Below are positions 1-11,142 of a stretch of DNA of 64,000 bases, one piece after another. The position numbers were made by a program, and so were the translations under genes. The stretch is taken from NCBI GenBank assembly GCA_026122225.1, contig JANEZZ010001865.1, forward strand, positions 248,001-312,000, given 5' to 3'. Positions within the stretch are counted from its first letter, which is position 1, and each line of letters begins with the position of its first letter. This DNA is from Heloderma charlesbogerti. Taxonomy: Eukaryota; Chordata; Lepidosauria; Squamata; Helodermatidae. Under the pieces are notes generated by a model. It saw nothing but the letters and a program-made list of their open reading frames with translations. It was not told where the DNA came from and did not search any database.

Positions 1-427
1 AGTTAGTGGAGATGACAGTATTTCAGCTGAGCTCTTTAAAATCCTAAAAGATGATGCTGTTAAAGTGCTGCACTCAATATGCCAGCAAATGTGGAACACT
101 CAACAGTGGCCACAAGACTGGAAAAGGTCAGTTTACATTCCCATTCCAAAGAAGGACAACGCCAAAGAGTGTTCAACCTACCGTACAATTGCGCTCATTT
201 CACATGCCAGCAAGGTGATGCTCAAAATCCTACAAGCTAGGCTTCAGCAGCATGTGAACTGAGAACTACCGGAAGTACAAGCTGGGTTTCGAAGAGGCAG
301 AGGAACTAGAGATCAAATTGCCAACATTCGCTGGATCATGGAGAAAGCAAGCGAATTCCAGAAAAACGTCTATTTCTGCTTCATTGACTACACTAAAGCC
401 TTTGATTGTGTGGATCACAACAAACTG
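1..427 (+). mobile_element. BovB LINE copy A, left part
   Basis: This is part of the reverse-transcriptase region of a BovB (RTE-clade) non-LTR retrotransposon whose 5' end lies before the window. The translation shows the usual order of WPQDWKRS, IPIPKK, GTRDQ and FIDYTKAFDCVDHNK. A stop codon interrupts the frame near 259 (VN*EL where VNREL is expected), a C-to-T change in a CGA codon. The copy breaks after the codons for HNKL and resumes at 3659, because an antisense BovB is inserted there. The 12 bases at 417-428 (ACAACAAACTGT) reappear at 3647-3658 as a target-site duplication. This is an inactive copy. Confidence 0.93.
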
Positions 428-428
428 T

Positions 429-3400
429 TGTTGTTGTTGTTGTTGTTCAGTCGTGTCCGACTCTTCGTGACCCCATGGACCATAGCACGCCAGGCCTTCC
501 TGTCCTGCACTCTCTCCTGGAGCGTGCTCAAGTTCATATTCATTGCATCCGTGATGCTATCTAGCCATCTCATCCTCTGCCGTCCCCTTCTCCTTTGGCC
601 TTCAGTCTTTCCCAGCATCAGGGTCTTTCCAGGGAGTTTTCTCTTCGCATTAGGTGGCCAAAATATTGGAGCTTCAGCTTCATTATCTGTCCTTCCAATG
701 AGCACTCAGGGTTGATTTCCTTTAGGATGGACTGATTTGACCTCCTTGCAGTCCAGGGGACTCGTAAGAGTCTTCTCCAGCACCACAGTTCGAAAGCATC
801 AATTCTTCGGCGCTCAGCCTTCCTTATAGTCCAGCTCTCACAGCCATACATTACTACTGGGAAAACCATAGCTTTGATTAGACGGACCTTTGTCGGCAAG
901 GTGATGTCTCTGCTTCTTACTATGCTGTCTAGGTTGGCCATAGCTTTCCTCCCAAGGAGCAAGCGTCTTTTAATTTCATGGCTACAGTCACCATCTGTGG
1001 TGATCTTGGAGCCCAAGAAAGTAAAATCTGTCACTGCTTCCATTTCTTCCCCTTCTATATGCCAGGAAGTGATGGGGCCAGATGCCATGATCTTCATTTT
1101 TTTAATGTTGAGTTTCAAACCAGCTTTTGCACTCTCCTCTTTCACCCTCAACAAGAGGCTCTTGAGATCCTCTTCGCTTTCTGCCATTAGGGTGGTATCG
1201 TCTGCATATCGGAGGTTGCTGATAATTCTCCCAGCAATCTTAATTCCGACCTCTGATTCATCCAACCCGGCATTTCTTATGATGTACTCTGCATATAAGT
1301 TAAATAAGCAGGGTGACAATATGCAGCCTTGTCGTACTCCTTTCCCAATTTTGAACCACTCGGTTGTTCCATGTCTGGTTCTGACTGTTGCTTCTTGACC
1401 CTCGTACAGGTTTCTCAGGAGACAGGTAAGGTGGTCTGGTTCTCCCATCACTTTAAGAATTTACCACAGTTTGTTGTGATCCACACAATCAAAGGCTTTA
1501 GCATAGTCAATGAAGCAGAAATAGATGTTTTTCTGGAATTCTCTTGCTTTCTCCATGATGCAGCGAATGTTGGCGATTTGATCTCTAGTTCCTCTGCCTC
1601 TTCTAAACCCAGCTTGTACTTCCGGTAGTTCTCGGTTCACATACTGCTGAAGCCTAGCTTGTAGGATTTTGAGCATCACCTTGCTGGCATGTGAAATGAG
1701 CGCAATTGTGCGGTAGTTTGAACACTCTTTGGCATTGCCCTTCTTTGGAATTGGAATGTAAACTGACCTTTTCCAGTCTTGTGGCCACTGTTGAGTGTTC
1801 CAGATTTGTTGGCATATTGAATGCAGCACTTTAACAGCATCATCTTTTAGGATTTTAAATAGCTCGGCTGGAATACTGTCATCTCCGCTAGCTTTGTTGT
1901 TACTAATGCTTCCTAAGGCCCACTTGACTTCACTCTCTAGGATGTCCGGCTCAAGTTCAGTGACCGCACTATCATGGCTATCAGGGACATTCAGATCTTT
2001 CCTGTATAGTTCTTCTGTGTATTCTTGCCACCTCTTCTTAATCTCATCTGCTTCTGTTAGGTCCCTGCCTTCTTTGTCCTTTATCATGCCCGTCTTTGCA
2101 CAAAACGTTCCCTTGAGATCTCCAATTTTCTTGAAGAGATCTCTAGTCTTTCCCATTCTGTTGTTTTCCTCGATTTCTTTGCATTGTTCATTTAAGAAGG
2201 CCTTCTTGTCTCTCCTTGCTATTCTCTGGAACTCTGCATTCAGTTGGGTATATCTTCCCCTTTCTCCCTTGCTTTTCGCTTCCCTTCTTTCGTGAGCTAC
2301 TCGTAAAGCCTCATCAGACAGCCACTTTGCTTTCTTGCATTTCTTTTTCTTTGGGATGGATTTCGTTGCTGCCTCCTGAACAATGTTACGGACCTCCGTC
2401 CATAGTTCCTCAGGCACTCTGTCTATCAGGTCTAATCCCTGAAATCTATTCCTCACCTCCACTGTATATTCATCAGGGATATGATTTAGGTCATACCTGA
2501 ACGGTTTAGTGGTTTTCCCGACGTTCTTCAATTTAAGCCGAAATTTTGCAAGAAGCAGCTCATGATCTGAGCCACAGTCAGCTCCAGGTCTTGTTTTTAC
2601 TGACTGTATGGAGCTTCTCCATCTTTGGCTGCAAAGGACATAATCAATCTGATTCCGATATTGACCATCTGGTGACGTCCATGTGTAGAGTCGCCTCTTG
2701 TGCTGTTGGAAAAGAGTGTTTGCTATGATCAGCATGTTCTCTTGGAAAAACTCTATTAGCTTTTGTCCTGCTTCATTTTGTACACCAAGGCCATGCCTGC
2801 CTGTTATCCTGGTGATTTCTTGACTTCCTACTTTAGCATTCCAATCCCCTATGATGGAGAGGACATCTTTTTTTGGTGTGAGTTCTAGAAGGTGTTGTAG
2901 GTCTTCATAGAACCGATCAACCTCAGCTTCTTCGGCATCAGTGGTTGGGGCATAGACTTGAATTACTGTGATGTTGAATGGTTTGCCTTGGATTCGTACT
3001 GAGATCATTCTATCATTTTTAAGATTGTACCCCAATACTGCTTTTCCCACCCTTTTGTTGACTATGAGTGCTACTCCATTTCTTGTAAGGGATTCTTGCC
3101 CACAATAGTAGATATGATGGTCACCTGAATTAAATTCGCCCATGCCTGTCCATTTTAGTTCGCTGATTCCTAAGATGTCGATGTTCAATCTTGCCATCTC
3201 ATGTTTGACCACCTCCAGCTTACCTTGATTCATTGATCTGACATTCCAGGTTTCTAAACAATATTGTTCTTTACAGCATCGGATTTTCTTTTCACCACCA
3301 GACACATCCACAGCTGAGTGTCCTTTCGGCTTTGGCCCAGCCGCTTCACTCTTTCTGGCGCTACTTGGAAATACCCTCTGCTCTTCCCCAGTAGCATATT

Positions 3401-3646
3401 GGACACCTTCCGACCTGAGGGGCTCATCTTCTGGCATCATCTCTTTTAGCCTTGTGATACCTTCCATGGGGTTTTCTTGGCAAGAATACTGGGGTGGGTT
3501 GCCATTTCCTTCTCCAGTGGACCACATTTTGTCAGAACTCTCTGCCATGACCTGTCCATCTTGGGTGGCCCTGCACGGCATAGCTTATGGCTTCACTGAG
3601 TTACGCAAGCCCCTTCGCCACAACAAGGCAGTGATCCATGAAGGGG
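429..3646 (-). mobile_element. Full-length BovB LINE copy B, inserted antisense into copy A
   Basis: A complete BovB element of about 3.2 kb lies on the minus strand. Its 3' end is the (TTG)n run at about 428-447, which is an AAC-repeat tail in sense. Its 5' end is near 3646 and carries the non-coding leader I recognise from BovB of other species. The insertion is bounded by ACAACAAACTGT at 417-428 and 3647-3658. The reading frame covers most of the element (618-3581) and is broken only twice that I can see. The full length, exact TSD and low damage indicate a relatively recent insertion. Confidence 0.95.
618..3581 (-). pseudogene. BovB endonuclease/reverse transcriptase ORF, two lesions
   Basis: This encodes the BovB protein: an N-terminal APE-type endonuclease that nicks target DNA, then a reverse transcriptase that copies the RNA at the nick. 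The first open segment (1461-3581) has 706 residues. Endonuclease signatures are NVRS at 113-116, SELKW at 140-144 (catalytic Glu 141), GDWN at 245-248 and SDH at 338-340. RT motif A (FIDYAKAFD, Asp 692) ends the segment. A TAA at 1461-1463 follows HNKLW where related copies have CAA (Gln). The same frame reopens for 277 residues with YADD at 82-85 and the C-terminal WTIRKAERR region. Near 625-635 a one-base loss in an A-run shifts the frame, so the last ~70 residues (MVHGVTKSRT end) are in another frame at about 415-640. It is not translatable as one protein. Confidence 0.93.
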
Positions 3647-3658
3647 ACAACAAACTGT

Positions 3659-4697
3659 GGCAAATTCTAAAAGAGATAGGAGTACCAGACCACCTTACCT
3701 GTCCCCTGAGAAACCTGTACGAGGGTCAAGAAGCAACAGTAAGAACCGGACATGGAACAACTGATTGGTTCAAAATTGGGAAAGGAGTATGACAAGGCTG
3801 CATATTGTCACCCTGCTTATTTAATTTATATGCAGAGTATATCATGAGAAACGCCGGGTTGGATGAATCACAGGTCAGAATTAAGATTGCCGGGATAATT
3901 ATCAACAACCTCAGATACGCAGACGATACCACCCTAATGGCAGAAAGTGAAGAGGATCTAAAGAGCCTCTTGTCGAGGGTGAAAGTGGAGAGTGCAAAAG
4001 CTGGTTTGAAACTCAACATTAACAAAACTAAGATCATGGCATCTGGCCCCATCACTTCCTGGCATATAGAAGGGGAAGAACTGGAAGCAGTGACAGATTT
4101 TATTTTCTTGGGCTCCAAGATCACCACAGATGGTAACTGTAGCCATGAAATTAAAAGACACTTGCTCCTTGGGAGGAAAGCTATGGCACACCTAGACAGC
4201 ATAGTAAGAAGCAGAGACATCACCTTGCCGACAAAGGTCCATATACTCAAAGCTATGGTTTTCCCAGTAGTAATGTATGGCTGTGAGAGCTGGACTATAA
4301 GGAAGGCTGAGCACTGAAGAATTGATCCCTTCGAACTGTGGTGCTGGAGAAGACTCTTACGAGTCCCCCTGGACTGCAAGGAGGTCAAATCAGTCAATCC
4401 TAAAGGAAATCAACCCTGACTGCTCATTGGAAGGACAGATACTGAAGCTGAAGCTCAAATATTTTGGCCACCTAATGAGAACAGAAAACTCCCTGGAACA
4501 GACCCTGATGCTGGGAAAGATTGTAGGCAAAAGGAGAAGGGGATGGCAGAGGATGAGATGGCTAGATAGCAACACCGATGCAATGCATATGAATTTGAGC
4601 ACACTGTGGGAGAGAGCGGATGACAGGAAGGCCTGGCGTGCTATGGTCCATGGGGTCACGAAGAGTTGGACAGGACTTAACGACTGAACAACAACAA
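3659..4697 (+). mobile_element. BovB LINE copy A, right part, to 3' end
   Basis: This continues copy A from the codons after HNKL: WQILKEIGVPDHL, the GKGV(stop)QGCILSP region, YADD near 3918 and the C-terminal segment ending HGVTKSWTGLND. The element ends at 4687-4697 in a short AAC-repeat tail. Visible damage includes TGA near 3790, where Arg is expected before QGC, TGA near 4316 after KAEH, and a frameshift near 4365 in a C-run (VPWTARR region). Copy A is therefore clearly more decayed than copy B, which fits B having landed in an already old A. Confidence 0.92.
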
Positions 4698-5829
4698 TTT
4701 AAGGTGAATGAGTGTTCCCACTACTGCAGTAACGTGAGGGGTCATTGCTGCACTCCTGGGGATTTTCTCAATGGGAAAAATTACTTCCACTGGGGAAACA
4801 AGAGGGAATGGGGCATCCCACCCTCTTGACCATGGCACTCCCAGGTCATATTGGCACGCCCAGGATTTAATGTGGCAGGGACATGGCACACTGTGGTAAA
4901 GCTGCCAGGGAGCCATTTTCAGTAAAAAAAAAAGTTGGAGTAAAAGGAGTTTCAGAAAATGCAGCTTTTCAAGAGGGAAGTGGCTGGTTGGTAGTGGATT
5001 GGTGACGACATCATCTGTCATGAAGGAACTCAGACTGCTCTAACTTCGCAGTAATTGCTTGTGAAGACAGCCCCCTGGTACCCTCCAGATGTGTTTGGAG
5101 TCCACTTCCTCGACCATAGTGGCTGGAGATTATGGGAGCTGTAGTCCAAACACATTTGGAGGGGCACCAGATTGGGGAAGGTTGAACTAGACACATTAAA
5201 TGCATGAATGCATTTAACATCACTGGTGGTTTGGCTCTGAGTGGCAGTCATTTGCTTAGGAGAGTGACACCGCAAGACTTGGCTTAAAATATTAGCTTTG
5301 AAAGCATTAATTAGTGCAATTAATTTATATTAATGGCTGTATCGCAGATTTAAAACACAGCCTCTGGTTAATGTGAGCCAGCCTCAGCATTGCTTTAGTA
5401 TTGCTATGTAAGTCCCATCAGTGTCCCACCTGTTTTCTCTTCCTATAGTCCTTTGGTCCTCCCAATGGAAGAGAATCTCTTCATAGAAGGTGCTTCAAAG
5501 TGCCAAGCATTTTAATCATCGGGAGAGCCCTTAGTTTACTGCCAGTCAAAACCAATACCCCACCATCCAATAAAGCAATTTCTGGAAGTTTATGGTGGAA
5601 CAGATGCAGCAGATTATGTAAATGATGCAAATGTTGTTTGTGCTATCAAATTAATATCCCATTTGATATAATAGATGCAAACTCGGTTTCAGCATAACCA
5701 TGAGTTATGGCAGTTTTATTAATCTCAGTGATGATGCAATCCTGTATTAGATATTCCCCCACCCCCAACTGCAGAATAGTACAATAGCAAAAGATAAGAG
5801 CTAGGCATTTTGTGCTAGCATTGATAGGC
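4698..5829. other. Unassigned sequence with one hAT-like MITE
   Basis: No gene is recognised. Positions 5079-5196 hold a diverged copy of the palindromic hAT-like MITE described at 8378. The rest is AT-rich and unassigned. The short open frames on both strands look random, without family motifs. Confidence 0.5.
5079..5196. mobile_element. Palindromic hAT-like MITE (family 1), diverged
   Basis: The two halves are near inverted copies: CCTCCAGATGTGTTTGGAGT on the left and CCAAACACATTTGGAGGGGC on the right, around a TAGTGGCTGGAG-type centre. It matches the better copies at 8378, 16073 and 44237. Confidence 0.75.
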
Positions 5830-6012
5830 ACACAGAAAGCTGTCTCATACTGAGTCAGACCACTGGTCCAACTAGCTCAGGATTGTCTCTACAATGACTT
5901 GCAGTGGCTCTCTGGGATTTTAGTCAGGAGTTTTCCCCAGCCCTACCTGGAATTGCCAGGGATTAAACTGGGCCTTTTTGCATGCAAAGCATATTCTCTA
6001 CCATTGCCCTCC
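5830..6012 (-). mobile_element. tRNA-derived SINE with CR1-like 3' part
   Basis: Read on the minus strand, it has a tRNA-like head with a degenerate B box (AGTTTAATCCCTGG). The tail says TGGACCAGTGGTCTGACTCAG, ending near CAGCTTTCTGTG. The same unit is seen in plus orientation at 50342-50545. The tail resembles the 3' end of the CR1-like LINEs at 36.6 kb, as expected if the SINE borrows CR1 machinery. Confidence 0.75.
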
Positions 6013-7333
6013 TCCAATTTTTCAGCTGTCTCTTAACAGCATCTTGAATTGCTGATATTTGCCAGTGACAGCAGGCCTCTACCCATCAGTCCATAGAAAT
6101 GAATTTGATGGGGGCAGGGGAGCTGGATCATAGGATGCATAGGATCACAGCCTTAGTGTTCATGCACACACATTTACATGCATATGCATTAGAAAAAAGG
6201 ACCAGTTAGCCTGCTCAGAAATTTAACTTCTAGAAGCAGTAGTTCCCAGTCATGACCCCCGGCCCTTGGGCCTTCCAGTGTGCAGAGGATTCTAATGAGG
6301 ATGAGACACAGGTTACTTCCTCAGGGTTAGGGTTGTCAGTGCCTTCTTTGGGGCCCTCCAGTCAGAGCACCCAGCCTTGCCATTATCAGTCCACAGCAGA
6401 AATCCCATCTCCCCAGCCTCACAAAAATCTCAGACTACAAAATCAGGCAAGGGCCCTTTAACACTCCAGTCAACTCCTCCTGGAGGGTTGGAGATAACCA
6501 CACTACAGATCTTGTCAGCCTACATAAGGCTTCAGTTGGCTTTAGCTCCCTGCTGAGACAACATTCTCCTATTATTCTAGTAGGAGAGAGTTCCAGCCAG
6601 CAGGACCCACTTGGAGCTATCCGAGGTCCTATTTTCTTCCTTCCTTGATCTGCTTGCCAGCCTGCACATTCTACCAGCTTCCCCTGCAAGCCTCAAGGAA
6701 CCACAGAATGGGACTTTCCCAAACTTTATTTCCTGGAACTTTCTGTAGAGGAGGATGTAGCCATGCTGAGTTTGTCTTCTGTAAAGATCAAATGAGCACT
6801 TACACTGGGGGTAGGAAACATGGTGCCTGTGGACACCTTTCTTGGCTCCTGCTGAGGTCTCCTGCCCTTCCCACTTAAAAACAAAACAAAACACATTTTC
6901 TTCTGGCAACTGGGATCGCTTCAAAGCAAAGTCAGGGCCTCCAACCACTACTATCTTAATTTCCCATGAGTGCCTCTGGACTGCATAGGTTCAGAGACAT
7001 TTTTAGGAAATGAACATGGTGGGTGGCTACAGGCCAATGCTTTCCTCAGCAGTGTGCTCATCCACCAAGAAAGAGGAGGGAGGAAAGGGGGACTCCTGTC
7101 ACTTCTGTCCAGTAAGCTGTTGGGGGGGCATTAAAAAGAGCAACAGTTTAATGGCTAGGAAGTGCAGAGGTGAGCCAGCAGGGGAGTGGGTCAGGGAAGC
7201 CAACAGGGGGAGGGAGAGAACGACAAGCAGGAAGCCAGCATGGGCTGGAAGAGCCATCTGGGAGTCATCTGGGGTGCTGAAGAGAGTTATGTGCTTCTAT
7301 GTCTGAATGGATCGGGGCTGCATAGACCATTTA
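6013..7333. other. Unassigned sequence; possible LTR relic near 6246-6470
   Basis: No gene is recognised. At 6252-6460 a short plus-strand frame is acidic and Ser-rich (AEDSNEDE, then LSVPSLGP), resembling the start of the LTR-borne frame at 31 kb, and it begins after GTCATGACC. This may be a fourth, decayed LTR, but no Arg-rich block or LTR end is seen. Confidence 0.35.
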
Positions 7334-7748
7334 GGGCACAATCCTGTGCAGATAAGTGGCCACATCCAAACTCGGAGGTGACTGCCTATCCAATGTAGGG
7401 CAGGAGAAGCACAGAGGGGATTGTTCCCTCCTCACTTCTTCTGCCCTGCATTTTCAGCTAGACAGCTGATTGCAGCTGTCTAGCCATGCGACGACGGAGC
7501 GGTGGAGAGGCTGCTGTATGACACATTGGATGTATTGTACAGGCATTTCTGCCTGCCCCACCCCGGAACGGCCCCAGACACACCCCTTTTTGGCCGCTCC
7601 GCACTCCTCTTGTGAGCGCAGAGCAGAATTGCGGGGAGGTCGGTTCTCCAGGAACCGACCGCAAAGCACAGGCTCTGAGGTCAGTTCCCAGAGAACCAGA
7701 TATCCTATGGCTGTCTAGGTGCTGTCTAGCGGCCATAGGATTGCTCCC
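7334..7748. mobile_element. Non-autonomous Harbinger-like element with internal hairpins
   Basis: The ends are imperfect inverted repeats: GGGCACAATCCTGTG on the left and the complement of GGGAGCAATCCTATGGCC on the right. These resemble the termini of the Harbinger-like MITEs at 38274 and 48639. The interior is GC-rich and contains short perfect inverted repeats: CTAGACAGCTG/CAGCTGTCTAG around 7459-7484, GGTCGGTTC/GAACCGACC at 7638-7660, and CCTATGGC/GCCATAGG near 7704-7740. No long transposase frame is present, and the flanking triplets do not match as a TSD. Confidence 0.55.
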
Positions 7749-8377
7749 TCCACCAGTATAACTGAAATGTGGTTTGAGCATTAGTTTCTCTGCAACTGGA
7801 AGGAAAATATCTATATCTCATGCAGCAGAACAGCTTCCAGGGCAGCACTCCCCCCTTATAACATCTGTACAAACCTTCGATGAGCAAGGAGATTAACTAT
7901 CATTATAAAAGCCAACTCTTGGCTCATTCCTATCAAATAATTATTGGTTCATCTCAGAAACACAAACTAACCTTTGAAAAAAGGCAAATGACTTCTGTAA
8001 GTATTGTGGAGGTTACCCTGGCCCTGATATGCTCACAGTTTATTGCTGAGGCCATACATGGTAAACAATGAATCAGTGTGCTCTGAAGTCAAAATGAGGC
8101 CAAACATTACATAAGTGCATAAGCAATGCTAATCTTAATCCCTTCCCAGGCATCTCCCTTTCTCTATTTATTCCTGCTACAGCTCTTAAGCTAAAAAGTG
8201 TTCCCATTTGTGAATTGCCCTGGGCACTTGCATTTTCAAGGCTGTATTTTTATCATGAGGGCAGGGGGATATGTATAAATCAGAGGGTGAAGCCATCAAT
8301 ATATTCTTTAAAAGGGAGGATATTCATTTAATGCTAGAGAGATGTCTGTCCTTATTATGCATAGGGGGTGCATACAG
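7749..8377. other. No gene or repeat recognised
   Basis: AT-rich sequence. I saw no recognisable coding, repeat or RNA signal. Confidence 0.5.
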
Positions 8378-8756
8378 CAGGGGTGAGGAACATATGGCCC
8401 TTCAGATGTTGCTGGACTACAAATCCCATCAGCCCTAGCCAGCATTGTTGTTGTTGTTGTTCAGTCATTCAGTCATGTCCGACTCTTCATGACCCCATGG
8501 ACCATAGCACGCCAGGCCTTCCTGTCCTGCGCTCTCTCCCGGAGCGTGCTCAAGTCCATATTCATTGCATCAGTAATGCTATCTAGCCATCTCATCCTCT
8601 GCCGTCCCCTTCTCCTTTTGCCTTCAATCTTTCCCAGCATCAGGGTATTTTCCAGAGAGTTTTCTCTTCACACTAGCCAGCATAGCCAATGGTAATGGGG
8701 AATGGGAGTCACAGTCCAACAACATCTGGAGGGCCACATCATGTTTTCCATCCCTG
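8378..8756. mobile_element. Palindromic hAT-like MITE (family 1) interrupted by BovB
   Basis: The element starts CAGGGGTGAGGAAC and ends with the complement of CAGGGATGGAAAAC, typical hAT-like termini. The arms contain CAGATGTTGCTGGACTAC and GTCCAACAACATCTGGAGGG. Candidate 8-bp TSDs, GCATACAG at 8370-8377 and GTGTAGAG at 8757-8764, agree at 5 of 8 positions, as expected for an old insertion. Positions 8446-8672 are a later BovB insertion in the centre. Confidence 0.85.
8446..8672 (-). mobile_element. 5'-truncated BovB 3' end nested in a hAT-like MITE
   Basis: About 227 bp of the BovB 3' terminus in antisense, starting with a (TTG)n run. The same strand codes the end of the BovB protein (tail region MVHGV-type). 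It is flanked by an exact 11-bp TSD, CTAGCCAGCAT, at 8435-8445 and 8673-8683. Confidence 0.95.
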
Positions 8757-8824
8757 GTGTAGAGACCCTTGAAAGGGGTGCAGTGTGTCTCTGTGCAGAT
8801 GTATTGTGCCCATCCATGGAGTTC

Positions 8825-9022
8825 CATTTTCCCAGGCAGTTTTAAGAATTGTATTAAGTGTGCTTCTAGATCTTTGCCTTGCTGCTGGCTTTTACCCTGT
8901 TTTTTTTTAACTTTGATTTTAATCTGATTTAAACGTAAGGTTTGTTATATTATGTTTTACTACGTTATCGTATTTTACGGTTTTAACATTTGTTTAGTGA
9001 ACTGCCCAGAGAGCTTCGGCTA
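8825..9022 (+). mobile_element. L2-like LINE 3' end
   Basis: A T-rich 3' UTR-like stretch ends with GTGAACTGCCCAGAGAGCTT and CGGCTATC. This 3' end also occurs at 39175-39210 and 53092-53133, and at 38.7 kb it follows an L2-like reading frame. Confidence 0.65.
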
Positions 9023-9607
9023 TCTAGCTTCACCCCAAGTGATTTGTGGAGGAGTTGCTGGCTCAAGGGGCACTTCTATGAGGACAGCTTTGTAAGAAAG
9101 GATACACTTCCATACACTGTCATATGTAGTCTCCATCTGTCTTATGGTTCATGTATACATAAGCATAATCATGGTAGCACTGCTTAATGGAAGCATTTAC
9201 CACTTTGGGATTCTATCCAATGAGACAATAAACCTCATCCTTCTAGAATTGCGGAGCTGCCTCAATGTCGCTTAGGAAAAACAACAACTTTGAGTTTCAA
9301 CTAAAGGTGACAATTGCAGTGCTGAAAAAGGCGTCTTTGCTGGAAGCCAGCGGACTAGAATGTCAGAATTTGTCTTGCTAAACAGAAGCTGATTTTATAC
9401 AGGCTTCCTGGATTGGTTGGCTATGAAAAGCTAAAACTGAGATCAATGCAGAGGGAGAAAGGCATTGCAGGGTTGGAATCAGGAAGCATACATCACAGAG
9501 GATTGTGGCTGAAAGGGGAAGGAGCAAACCCTATCATTAGGTAGAGCAAGGGGGACAGAATTCCATGTAAGCATGGATTGTGCTTTGTAATTTTATTTAA
9601 CTAAGTT
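9023..9607. other. No gene recognised; ends in a TSD
   Basis: Unassigned sequence. Its last 12 bases (9596-9607, TTTAACTAAGTT) are the left target-site duplication of the LINE fragment that follows. Confidence 0.5.
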
Positions 9608-9926
9608 AAATAAATCATTGAATAGACTGTGCACGGGCGCAACGAGATCTAGAGATACTTTGAATAAATGGGGCTATCCGGAAATCTCTGCCCTATGCGA
9701 CTGTGGAGATTTGCAGACAACAACACATATGTATACTTGCCCTTTGTGCCCTGACCAATGTACACATGAGGACCTTATGACAGCGCGACAGAACGCAATT
9801 AACGTTGCTAGTTTTGGGGCAAGAGTTGTCTAATTTTTATATATTTTAGCTTCTACATTTTATACTTTAACTGTTATGTGTTATAGTATGTTTTTAATTG
9901 TGATGCTTCTAACACGAATAAATAAA
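9608..9926 (+). mobile_element. 5'-truncated LINE 3' end with CCHC-like C-terminal domain
   Basis: An open frame (9618-9833, 71 residues) reads like the C-terminus of an ingi/Vingi/I-related non-LTR retrotransposon. It has NRLCTG, then KWGY, then a Cys/His cluster, CDCGDLQTTTHMYTCPLC. This is followed by an AT-rich 3' UTR and an AATAAATAAA-type tail. The insert is bounded by a 12-bp TSD, TTTAACTAAGTT, at 9596-9607 and 9927-9938. The clade is my inference; the retroposed boundaries are seen directly. Confidence 0.8.
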
Positions 9927-9938
9927 TTTAACTAAGTT

Positions 9939-11142
9939 TAATGGTGATCTTGTGTATGTGCCATTGCACTCTGTTCTGTAAAATGTAGTGATTTTGAGTT
10001 AAAAAACCTGTGTGTGTGCACAAGGTTATATATATATGATGGAAAAGGAGAGCAACACAAACCAATGACAATAATAGTGTACTTTGTTACAGAAGCAGCA
10101 GCACATCAATTTTATGTGCACCACTAATTTTGGGATGGATCATCACAGTGGGGGGAATGGGCATTTTGATTTTCCTTCTTGGTCATCTCATGCATCTTGA
10201 GCTGGCTCTGGAAAAGGAGGAAAGAGAAAACTCAAAGAAGTGTTGCACTTCATTAGGATGGCTGCAGATGGTGACTGCACTAGCAGGAAGACAAAGCAAA
10301 CCCCCCAAAATATCATTCATTTGCAGAGCTGCAATGGCACACATGTGCACGGTTCAAACATTCTATCCAGACCCTGTATTGCTCTAGGGTCACACTCGTA
10401 AAAATGGGGAAGTGCAACAGTCACTTGAAAAACTGCTTGTGTGAATCCATTAGTGCTAAACTGGAGCCACTGTGATGCAGGACTCAGAATTCCAGACTCA
10501 AACTGGGAAATGCAGTTTCAAATGCTGCTTCAGCCAAGCAGCTCACCAGGATGAACTTGGGACAATTAGTTTCAACCTAAGCCAACCCACAGGGTTGTTA
10601 TAAGGCTGTGATGGGAGCGGGGAAACCTTTTATTCTGCCGGGAACTCCTTGGAAGTATGGCTGGGTAAACAAATCATAAATAATTAGTAATAATAATGAC
10701 TAAACCAGAAGAACAGGGAGGTACCTGAAACAAGGATGTACCCAGGAGTGAGTACAAACAACCAATGGGTAACTTACTGCAACCACATGGGGAGCAGAGT
10801 TGGTCACCCATAATATCTGTCCACTTGGTAAAACTCTTTTTAGCATGCATCTGCAGAACACTGGGGAAGAGTAAAATTCTCCCCCACACCCTCATGCAGA
10901 CACTCGTGGAAATCACAGATGGCTAGTCCCGTACAGGGGTAGTGATGTCTCCAGCATTCCTTGGCTTGTACCCCCCACCCACCATGCTGGAGTTCTGAAG
11001 AAAAATCCCCCCCTCACTCCTATTTGTCCTGGGGGAAGATAGCTAATGATGCAAATAGCAGCTTTGTTTCTTGTGGGGGACAGCTGCTTCAGAGGAGGGG
11101 GATTTTTTAATTTGTGTCCAGACTGCTGCACAGGAAGAAAGG
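9939..11142. other. No gene recognised
   Basis: Unassigned sequence. The plus frame at 10130-10387 (85 aa) and the minus frames near 10.7-11.1 kb show no family motif and have no supporting context. Confidence 0.5.
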
